Positions 26,108 to 32,879 of a DNA stretch of 64,000 nucleotides are shown here, one piece after another; positions within the stretch are counted from its first letter, which is position 1, and each line of letters starts with the position of its first letter. Both the position numbers and the translations under genes were made by a program. Origin of the DNA: Streptococcus sp. (GTDB lineage Bacteria; Bacillota; Bacilli; Lactobacillales; Streptococcaceae); NCBI GenBank assembly GCA_030528055.1, contig JAUMZQ010000010.1:1-64000 (forward strand), written 5' to 3'. The notes below the pieces were generated by a model, which ran no database searches, was not told where the DNA came from, and worked only from the letters and a program-made list of their open reading frames with translations.

Positions 26108-26572
26108 TCACTTTACTAAATTAATCATTAACTCCAACAAACCCATAATACAAATCGGTAAAATAAAAGTAATATAGAGATACAAGCGTTGGCGTTGACG
26201 GCTCTCTTCTCTTTCAATAATTAAATATTGGTAACGGTACAGATAATGCTGGATAATTGAAAAAGTTGGTACTAGCGCTAAAATCAGAATTTGTATCATT
26301 CTTAAGAAGTAAATTAGTGTGTTTTCTTTTACTCCTCGAATGATTCCTTGAGAAAACAATAATGAAAACATAATGATTGAGCCAAAACGAAAAATATAAA
26401 AAATAAAAACTGAAACAAGGAAAATAAAACCCGATTTACGTTTTCGTTCAACATTTTTTGTCTGATCTCCAATGACCCAGGTAATACCTGAAATAATATT
26501 GGTTAAACCAATAAAAATTTCAGCAAAAATAATTAAATAATATATAATTCGACCTAAAAAACTGGTGTCCAA
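26108..26572 (-). CDS. Small polytopic membrane protein, 154 residues
   Basis: About four membrane segments separated by short basic loops; no recognised family. It lies between the 392-residue nucleic-acid-binding-like gene and the coupling protein, in the same operon. Small membrane proteins at this place often partner the coupling protein. Confidence 0.6.
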   Translation of the reverse strand: MDTSFLGRIIYYLIIFAEIFIGLTNIISGITWVIGDQTKNVERKRKSGFIFLVSVFIFYIFRFGSIIMFSLLFSQGIIRGVKENTLIYFLRMIQILILALVPTFSIIQHYLYRYQYLIIEREESRQRQRLYLYITFILPICIMGLLELMINLVK

Positions 26573-26619
26573 ATCAGTACTCCTTTTTTAATAAAGAAAG
26601 ATTCTTTTCTTTCCTCTAA

Positions 26620-27771
26620 CTACCTATTAAAAAAATCATCTACTTTCTTGTTTTCATTGTAGATTGCGTTGTAGATAACCGTCGCATTCACTTTTAGAAA
26701 CTGTCTCCCTTTTTTGTCCGTTATTTCTTCATACTTTCCATTTCTGAGCACTACAGATATTTTTTGTTTCTCTTGGTATATTTTAAAGGTGATTTTTTTA
26801 TCATCAATCAAACGAACCACATATCCGTAAGCTCCCTCTATTTCAAAGAAGTGTCCCCTATTTTCATTAAAATCAACAATATATCCCGACATCACCGCTC
26901 CAGCACCTTTATCAATTATTCTTTTTAGGATATCCTGAGGACTTTGTTCCAGTGATAGTCGTTCTCCTAATAATTTTACTAGAGAGCCTTCTAAGCCTAA
27001 AGTTCTCTGCTTTTCAGTTACTTCTTCATGATTTCCTTCTGTTACAATAACATCAACCATTTCTCCAACTGCAACAATATCCAGCATTTCAAAAATACGA
27101 GAACGAGAGCGATAACTATACAGATTCTTAGGTATAAAAATCCTCTCTAAATTCTGAGTAATGATAAAAATCCCCTTATCTGAAATGTAGTTAACAATCC
27201 CTCTTTGAGTAGATGGAATTTTTTTAGATTCCTTCAGAAAGCAACTATGCAATAAAGACTCTGCTTCATTGATATTTCCTAATGCTACCAATCTTTTCTT
27301 CTTACTTTTGGGGGATACTACTTCTTTTAAATCAGTAATCACGACCGGAAATAGTTGACCTATCATCCGACGCAATGTTAGGGGCTGAAAAAAACTAGCA
27401 ACGGATTGAGGAACATATACCCTCAACTGAGAGTGTTCTTTTTTGAGAGGTTGGCAAATTGCAATATCTTCAAAGAAAACGGTCTTTCTATCTTTGGAAA
27501 GTGTTTTTGCAGAATCAATCACTCCAATAACACGGCAAGCTATGGTTGACGAATGGATTTTAACTTCTTTTTCCCTTGTTTCTTGATTTATATTCCACTC
27601 AATCTTTTTCACATATTTCTCAAGGTGTTGAGGGATTTTTTCTGCTATTTGGAACCAATCTTCGTCTGTTTCAAGAGAGGAGCTCTCAAATTGAGAAATA
27701 AGCGGAACCCCGTTTTTAACCACTCTTTTTACATCCGGATGAGACTGCGCAATTTCCTTGATTTGTTTCAT
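26620..27771 (-). CDS. First gene of the coupling-protein operon, unknown soluble protein
   Basis: A 383-residue soluble protein, beta-rich and basic, with no signal peptide. Two stretches (about residues 195-245, GIVNYISDKGIFIITQNLE, and about 295-330, GYIVDFNENRGHFFEIEG) look like OB/S1-type or KOW-type folds, suggesting nucleic-acid or ring-scaffold binding. No relaxase HUH or tyrosine motif was found. The start is the ATG at 27771 after AAAGGGT. Its box promoter starts the longest operon of the right half. Function unknown. Confidence 0.55.
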   Translation of the reverse strand: MKQIKEIAQSHPDVKRVVKNGVPLISQFESSSLETDEDWFQIAEKIPQHLEKYVKKIEWNINQETREKEVKIHSSTIACRVIGVIDSAKTLSKDRKTVFFEDIAICQPLKKEHSQLRVYVPQSVASFFQPLTLRRMIGQLFPVVITDLKEVVSPKSKKKRLVALGNINEAESLLHSCFLKESKKIPSTQRGIVNYISDKGIFIITQNLERIFIPKNLYSYRSRSRIFEMLDIVAVGEMVDVIVTEGNHEEVTEKQRTLGLEGSLVKLLGERLSLEQSPQDILKRIIDKGAGAVMSGYIVDFNENRGHFFEIEGAYGYVVRLIDDKKITFKIYQEKQKISVVLRNGKYEEITDKKGRQFLKVNATVIYNAIYNENKKVDDFFNR

Positions 27772-27809
27772 AATACCCTTTCTTAAAATAGCCAACATTA
27801 AATAGTTCT

Positions 27810-27853
27810 ATTATATATAAAAAACAGGCTGTTAATATTTACGATAAAAAGAA
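27810..27853 (-). promoter_or_regulatory. Island box promoter 7 (drives the coupling-protein operon)
   Basis: TTTATCGTAAA (TAT at 27846), one mismatch, is 31 nt upstream of a TATAAT -10 at 27815-27810, 38 bp before the first start codon. No -35 hexamer was seen. Confidence 0.65.
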
Positions 27854-27929
27854 ATCAGAAATTGATATTCTAAAGGCAAGGTTTTCTGGAAATAGTCGTT
27901 TGCTTTCTCATTCATTGACAATAAAACAA

Positions 27930-27965
27930 AAAACCACAAGTCAGCAATGATACTTGTGATTTCTT
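27930..27965 (-). terminator. msmK terminator
   Basis: CACAAGT-loop-ACTTGTG with a T-rich run on the minus strand lies just past the msmK stop. It separates the chromosomal gene from the secretion island. Confidence 0.7.
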
Positions 27966-27979
27966 TACTAAGTTAACTA

Positions 27980-29110
27980 TTAATAAATAGTTTGTTCTGT
28001 TTCTAAATCAAAGAAATGAGCTTTGTTCAAGTCAAAACCAAGGTCAATACTAGATCCTGTTTCAAGATAATCACGCGCATCCACACGTGCCACAAACTCG
28101 CTATCTCCTAGTTGACAATAAAGATGTGACTCTGAACCCAATAATTCCGAAACAGAGATAGAAGCGTGAACAACCGAATCAGGAAAGGCTTTTAAGAAAG
28201 CTGCTTCAGCATTGATATCTTCTGGTCGAATTCCAAAAATTAATTGTTTTCCCTCATATCCCTTCTCACGAAGAGCTTTCAAAGCTCCTTCAGGAACTTT
28301 CAATCGCAAATTTGGAGTAACAATTTCAGAACCCTCAAGTGTAACAGTAATAAAATTCATAGCAGGGCTTCCAATAAATCCAGCAACAAATTTATTAACT
28401 GGATTATTATAAACTTCCTGAGGGGTCCCAATCTGTTCTATCCGTCCAATCGTTCCTGTCCCTTCTGGATTTCTAGTAGCGGACATGATAACGATGCGAT
28501 CTGCTAAAGTCATAGCTTCTGTCTGGTCATGGGTAACATAAATGGTCGTTGAACCAATTCTACGATGAATTTTAGCAATCTCTGCCCTCATAGATACACG
28601 AAGTTTCGCATCTAAGTTTGATAGAGGCTCATCCATTAGGAAAACCTTTGCATCACGGACAATAGCACGTCCCATCGCGACACGTTGGCGTTGTCCTCCA
28701 GATAAATCGGCTGGTTTTCTACTCAAAAATTCTTTTAGTCCAAGAATCTCCGCAGCTTCATTGACTCGTTTCTCAATCTCTTCCTTACTGTATTTACGCA
28801 ATTTAAGCCCAAAAGCCATATTGTCATAAACAGTCATATGAGGATAAAGGGCATAGTTCTGAAAGACCATCGCAATATCACGATCTTTTGGTGCCACATC
28901 ATTCACTACTTTATCATCAATTGAACAAGTACCTTCTGTAATATCTTCCAATCCTGCAATCATTCGCAAAGTCGTTGATTTTCCGCAACCTGAAGGACCT
29001 ACGAAGACAATAAATTCCTTGTCCGTAATATCCAAATTGAAATCCTCAACAGAATAATGTTCACTATTAGGATATTTTTTATAAATATTTTTAAGTTTTA
29101 ATTCTACCAT
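27980..29110 (-). CDS. msmK: MsmK, shared sugar ABC transporter ATPase
   Basis: A 376-residue ABC ATPase of the MalK/UgpC type. It has Walker A GPSGCGKST (about 38), the signature LSGGQRQR (about 135), Walker B VFLMDEPLSN, an H-loop THDQTEAM and a C-terminal TOBE regulatory domain. In streptococci one MsmK protein energises several carbohydrate transporters (raffinose, maltodextrin and others) and is encoded away from its permeases, as here. Two CcpA cre sites flank a strong promoter, fitting catabolite control. Confidence 0.92.
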   Translation of the reverse strand: MVELKLKNIYKKYPNSEHYSVEDFNLDITDKEFIVFVGPSGCGKSTTLRMIAGLEDITEGTCSIDDKVVNDVAPKDRDIAMVFQNYALYPHMTVYDNMAFGLKLRKYSKEEIEKRVNEAAEILGLKEFLSRKPADLSGGQRQRVAMGRAIVRDAKVFLMDEPLSNLDAKLRVSMRAEIAKIHRRIGSTTIYVTHDQTEAMTLADRIVIMSATRNPEGTGTIGRIEQIGTPQEVYNNPVNKFVAGFIGSPAMNFITVTLEGSEIVTPNLRLKVPEGALKALREKGYEGKQLIFGIRPEDINAEAAFLKAFPDSVVHASISVSELLGSESHLYCQLGDSEFVARVDARDYLETGSSIDLGFDLNKAHFFDLETEQTIY

Positions 29111-29141
29111 TCTTTTCCTCTTTTCTTCGACTAAAAGATAT

Positions 29142-29213
29142 TCAAAGCGTTTTCATACTGACTATTATATAGTTTTTTTTCTATTTTATCAAGATTTTAT
29201 TCAAACGTTTGCA
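29142..29213 (-). promoter_or_regulatory. msmK promoter with two cre sites
   Basis: Reading leftward, TTGATA (29192-29187), a 17-bp spacer and TATAAT (29169-29164) form the promoter. cre sites TGAAAACGCTTTGA (29155-29142) and TGCAAACGTTTGAA (29213-29200) each match the 14-bp consensus with one mismatch. One lies just downstream of the -10 and the other just upstream of the -35, which should allow repression by CcpA. Confidence 0.8.
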
Positions 29214-29278
29214 CAAAAAATTATATTTCATTAAATCTTTAATCTCGTGTCTGAACAAGGACTTATTTTTAGAGGAAC

Positions 29279-29310
29279 AAAAAAAGAAGTCATGGTATTT
29301 GACTTCTTTA
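29279..29310 (-). terminator. Terminator of the 29.3 kb lipoprotein gene
   Basis: AAAGAAGTCA-tggtatt-TGACTTCTTT forms a strong hairpin with a T-run on the minus strand. Confidence 0.85.
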
Positions 29311-29316
29311 AACAAT

Positions 29317-30072
29317 TTAATCAACCTCAATACCTTTTGTACCAGAAGTGTCTAGTAAGTATTGATCCTTGCTTCTGGTAATGAAAAATGGGAAGCTAGC
29401 TGTTTTGGTTTCAAAACCATTATAAACACTATTGTAAATTTCCGATGTGCTTGTTACATGTTTTAATCTAGCCGTATAATTCAAGAAGTTTCCATCATCA
29501 GATTCTTGTTTGACTCCTAAAATATCAATATTGATATTTTCACTTTCGATTTCTTTCCCTGTACCATCCGTTTCCAATTTAGCTGTAAAACTCACTTTTG
29601 GTAATTTCCCTTTCCCATCACCATAGGTTTCTAAAGCATCAGCCATTGTTTTATATTGGCTTGTCTCTGGAAATTGGGAAGCATTACCAAGTGCACGTTC
29701 GTATAAAGTCTTCAATTCCGTTCCCTCTTGTGATTCAAAATAATCAATAATTTCCTTGTCCTTCATCCGTGACAGCTCACCTAAAGTTTTTCCATCAGCC
29801 AAAGAAGATTGACTATAGCCCTTAACTTTTCCATCATTGAAAACGTAGATTTGGCTAGGAACTCCATCTTTAGTTGGTTTATCCACAACATACCAAATCT
29901 CATTCTTAGCCTTTTTTAAGTGCTCGTAAATGCCGACAGATACCTTTTTTTCAGGCTGATCGGATGAGTCATTCGTATGTTTCTTATTGTCAGAACTACT
30001 ACAAGCGGACAATACAAAAAATGAAGCAACCAAACATCCAATCGCCAAAGCATAAAAAAATTTTTTCTTCAT
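29317..30072 (-). CDS. Streptococcal lipoprotein, unknown function
   Basis: A 251-residue lipoprotein with a signal peptide and lipobox VLSACS (Cys at about 24). A Ser/Asp/Lys linker and a domain of about 200 residues follow. It resembles uncharacterised streptococcal lipoproteins that vary between strains. It is monocistronic, bounded by a terminator, and divergent from the first TetR gene. No substrate-binding motif is evident. Confidence 0.75.
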   Translation of the reverse strand: MKKKFFYALAIGCLVASFFVLSACSSSDNKKHTNDSSDQPEKKVSVGIYEHLKKAKNEIWYVVDKPTKDGVPSQIYVFNDGKVKGYSQSSLADGKTLGELSRMKDKEIIDYFESQEGTELKTLYERALGNASQFPETSQYKTMADALETYGDGKGKLPKVSFTAKLETDGTGKEIESENINIDILGVKQESDDGNFLNYTARLKHVTSTSEIYNSVYNGFETKTASFPFFITRSKDQYLLDTSGTKGIEVD

Positions 30073-30418
30073 AAGACATCACCTTTCCTTATTTTTTATT
30101 ATATATAAACTATTCTCAAAAACAAGACTTGTCACTAAAGCGTAATAAAATCGTAAAACCTCTATTTCTCTTAAAAAATCTGCTAAATATTATCAATTCA
30201 AGTGTTTGGGGAAAACTTTTGATGATTTTAAATCTATAAAATATTACAAAATTTTAGTTTTTTATATCTGTAAAATCAAGGAAAACTAACTTTTTCAGTT
30301 ACGATATGCTATATTTTTTATACTCGTTTACAAAACGTAAACTTTTTTTTAAAATTTTTTTCTCTATTGTATGGTAAAATTTTCATTTTCAAAGTAAAAT
30401 AGTATAGGAGGGATTTTT
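30073..30418. other. Intergenic region with possible TetR operator
   Basis: A 346-bp AT-rich gap between divergent genes. The inverted repeat GTTTAC-aaaac-GTAAAC (30326-30342) has the size of a TetR-family operator and lies about 75 bp before the first TetR gene. Nothing else was recognised. Confidence 0.4.
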
Positions 30419-31045
30419 ATGGCGATTGACACCCGAAAAAGAATTTTAGATGCATATTTTACATTAGCATTACAACACCCAGAAAAAACACATTTTACTT
30501 TTACAGAAATTGCAAAGCAAGCAGGTCTATCTAGACAAGCTATTTACAAACGACATTTTAATAACACAGATGAAATTATTGAATACATTCATCAGGAAAT
30601 CACGAATGAATTTACTTCCAACCATGATTCATCCAGTTTAAAAGGAAAAATAAATCCATTTAGCCTTTTTGCGCAAACGATTATTCCATCCATGTATCAA
30701 CAGCGTGAACATCTTAGAATCCTCTACCAGAGTTCTATTGACCCTTTATGGAAATCCTTTATGATTCAAAATTATCAAAATTGGATTGAAGAGAACATCT
30801 CTTTTAGCTATCAAAAACTAGGACTGTCTAAAAAAATGACAAATAGGATTTTAGCTGTTTGGCTGTCCTCATTGATTGAAAACTGGTTGACAGAAGAGGA
30901 AACTTTGACTCCCCAAGAATTTTCCCAAATATTTCTAAACCTTACTTCCTCTCCTTTGATGAATTTCACCATCTTTAATGGACAGATGAATCATCCTAAT
31001 AAACTAACCATTCATGGAAACTACAATCAAAAAAAAGAAAATTAA
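30419..31045 (+). CDS. TetR/AcrR-family regulator, first paralogue
   Basis: A 208-residue regulator with the TetR DNA-binding domain at residues about 6-52 (FTEIAKQAGLSRQAIYKRHF) and an all-helical ligand domain. Ribosome site AGGAGGG precedes the ATG. The next gene, 230 bp away, is a close paralogue. No pump or enzyme gene is adjacent, so its target is elsewhere or only itself. The GTTTAC palindrome upstream is a candidate autoregulatory site. Confidence 0.85.
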   Translation: MAIDTRKRILDAYFTLALQHPEKTHFTFTEIAKQAGLSRQAIYKRHFNNTDEIIEYIHQEITNEFTSNHDSSSLKGKINPFSLFAQTIIPSMYQQREHLRILYQSSIDPLWKSFMIQNYQNWIEENISFSYQKLGLSKKMTNRILAVWLSSLIENWLTEEETLTPQEFSQIFLNLTSSPLMNFTIFNGQMNHPNKLTIHGNYNQKKEN

Positions 31046-31050
31046 GAATT

Positions 31051-31082
31051 GGACACTAACTTTTAGAGGGTGTCTTTTTTTA
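31051..31082 (+). terminator. Terminator between the TetR paralogues
   Basis: GGACAC-loop-GGTGTC followed by a run of T residues lies just after the first TetR gene, so the two paralogues are transcribed separately. Confidence 0.65.
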
Positions 31083-31274
31083 TTTACTATCACTAATTAG
31101 TCCTTTATAAATTTTAAAAACCAAGAAATATTACTAGCATATTTTAAAATTTTAAAGTAAAGTAATATAGTCGAGTTTTCAAATTAAATTTATAATTTTA
31201 ACCTGCATATTTTTTAAACAATGCGTCTCTATTCCCATTTGATTTGAATAGAAATTCACAAGAAAGGAGAAGAA

Positions 31275-31847
31275 ATGGTCATCAATACTCGCAACAAGAT
31301 TGTTAATGCATTAATCGAATTAGCTGAAAAATACCCCGATAAGTCACATTTCACCTTCAGTGAAATAGCCAAACAAGCTGGTTTATCTCGTCAAGCTATT
31401 TACAAAAAACATTTCAGCAATGTCGAAGATATCACTGATTATATTCGACAGATAATTATGGAACCTTTTCTACCCCTTTATCAGGAGTACGAACAAGATA
31501 GAGAAAATAATCCACTACTCTATTTTGCCCAAGAAATCATTCCAACTATATACAAACATCGCAAATGGATACGAGTTCTCTACACCACAGCTATCGATCC
31601 CTTTTGGAAAGAATATTTAACCAACTTTTTTACTCAGTGGGTTGAGCAAAATCTCGAGATTAATTCCAAAAAATTAGGTTTCCCAGAAAATATGGGAACT
31701 GAAGTATTTGTCAGCTGGATGAATTCTTTAATTGAAGTCTGGATTATAAAAGAAGAACCAATCCCTGCAGAAGAATTTTCTCAATTATTTCTGAAAACAG
31801 CTTCTATTCCAATGAGTCAATTTATCGAAATACCTACTAAAAAATAA
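31275..31847 (+). CDS. TetR/AcrR-family regulator, second paralogue
   Basis: A 190-residue protein closely similar to the preceding one across the DNA-binding domain (FSEIAKQAGLSRQAIYKKHF versus FTEIAKQAGLSRQAIYKRHF) and recognisably related over the rest. This is a tandem duplication followed by divergence of the ligand domain. AAAGGAG precedes the ATG. With near-identical recognition helices, the two may compete for the same operators. Confidence 0.85.
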   Translation: MVINTRNKIVNALIELAEKYPDKSHFTFSEIAKQAGLSRQAIYKKHFSNVEDITDYIRQIIMEPFLPLYQEYEQDRENNPLLYFAQEIIPTIYKHRKWIRVLYTTAIDPFWKEYLTNFFTQWVEQNLEINSKKLGFPENMGTEVFVSWMNSLIEVWIIKEEPIPAEEFSQLFLKTASIPMSQFIEIPTKK

Positions 31848-31934
31848 TGTTTAACTTTTGTTGAAAATGAGTTGGACTAGAAATTTTATGAAGATAAACC
31901 CCTTGAATAGCTTTATTTTAAGCTATTTTTTATA

Positions 31935-31967
31935 AACAAAAAAAGAGCTGAAAATCAGTTCTTTTTT
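31935..31967. terminator. Bidirectional terminator
   Basis: AAAGAGCTGA-aaa-TCAGTTCTTT with flanking A and T runs serves the second TetR gene rightward and the convergent lipoprotein gene leftward. Confidence 0.75.
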
Positions 31968-32541
31968 AGTCTACTCTGTAATAAAAACTTCCTTGTTGTT
32001 CAAAACTATTTTGTCCAACTCCTGTCCAAATGCGATCACGACTAGTATCTGAATTGTCTTTGAAGTTCTCTTTTTCGGCTAATTGCAATCCTTTCGGAAC
32101 AAGTTCTAAAAGAAATCCTCCTGTGTCTCCTCCATAGACTCCACCCGCTGCAGTTCCATAGTCTGTCAAAGACACTCCGTAAAATGTATACGTGCTAGAA
32201 GCTAGTCCATTTTCATCAAATACTAATTGGTCTCCTGAATCGTTTTTCCAAGTTCCCTTAATAGTTGTGTAGTCTCCATTGGCAATGGCTGTAATATCCA
32301 TATTTTCCTTCTTTTCGCTTGTTGTTTCTGAACTTGAACTCGTAGTATTTTGAGCGCTAGTGCTTGTTTCCATTGATGAACTCATTTGGCTAGTAGACTT
32401 TTGGATGCTTTGACTACTGCTTTTAGCTTGTGTTTGACTTGAGTCAGAACTCTTATTGGTGTTTGAGCAAGCTGTTAAAGCAAAAAGTACAAGCCCTCCC
32501 AATAAAAAAGTAGACATTCTGTGACTTCTATTTTTTTTCAT
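31966..32541 (-). CDS. DUF6287-type lipoprotein
   Basis: A 191-residue lipoprotein: basic start MKKNRSHRM, hydrophobic core, lipobox FALTACS, then a long Ser/Thr/Gln linker and a C-terminal domain beginning MDITAIANGDYTTIKGTWKN. That start is typical of DUF6287 proteins found across streptococci; their role is unknown. The start is the ATG at 32541, five bases after GGAG; the frame runs 13 codons further without a ribosome site. Confidence 0.75.
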   Translation of the reverse strand: MKKNRSHRMSTFLLGGLVLFALTACSNTNKSSDSSQTQAKSSSQSIQKSTSQMSSSMETSTSAQNTTSSSSETTSEKKENMDITAIANGDYTTIKGTWKNDSGDQLVFDENGLASSTYTFYGVSLTDYGTAAGGVYGGDTGGFLLELVPKGLQLAEKENFKDNSDTSRDRIWTGVGQNSFEQQGSFYYRVD

Positions 32542-32646
32542 CATCTCTCCTTCTACATACAAAGTAGTTAATATGAACATTATAGACTTTTTATTCTATT
32601 TTTACAAGAAAATGACGGAACACTTTTTCATTGATAGCAATGTTTT

Positions 32647-32865
32647 TTACTCCACTGTCTGTACTTGTTTCACCACATATCTAGTAGAAGATAAGCTAGC
32701 TTGATAATCTTCTAATCTATGTATGTTACCACTTGTAACTTCTGCTGTTTCGCTACTTAAATCAACAACCACTTTGGTTACACCTTCTAGATTTTGAAAG
32801 CCTTTCATAACCTTATCCGCACAATGCTGGCAGGATAAATTGCTTAAAGCTACTATTTGTTTCAT
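32647..32865 (-). CDS. copZ: Copper chaperone CopZ
   Basis: A 72-residue heavy-metal-associated domain protein with the copper-binding motif SCQHC near residue 12. It delivers Cu(I) within the cytosol to the CopA exporter and the CopY repressor. It lies 14 bp downstream of copA, giving the usual streptococcal order copY-copA-copZ. Confidence 0.85.
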   Translation of the reverse strand: MKQIVALSNLSCQHCADKVMKGFQNLEGVTKVVVDLSSETAEVTSGNIHRLEDYQASLSSTRYVVKQVQTVE

Positions 32866-32879
32866 TCGTTTTCTCCTTT

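Larger units (their letters stand above)
6326..27771 (-). other. Type IV secretion (conjugation-like) island
   Basis: A run of leftward genes encodes the parts of a Gram-positive type IV secretion system: coupling ATPase, VirB2/B6/B8-like membrane parts, VirB4-like protein, cell-wall hydrolase and LPXTG surface protein. It also carries a Clp-like AAA+ ATPase, a membrane thioredoxin and an Fst-type toxin-antitoxin locus. I recognise no relaxase, integrase, excisionase or replication initiator here. Several intergenic regions hold the same box-plus-TATAAT promoter. The right border is msmK, a chromosomal gene; the left border is uncertain and may lie among the small regulators at 4.5-6.2 kb. 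Confidence 0.75.

Noticed and set aside
26620..27771. The 383-residue protein as a relaxase
   Set aside because: No HUH metal motif or N-terminal catalytic tyrosine arrangement is visible; the sequence looks like beta-rich OB/S1 or KOW-type folds instead.
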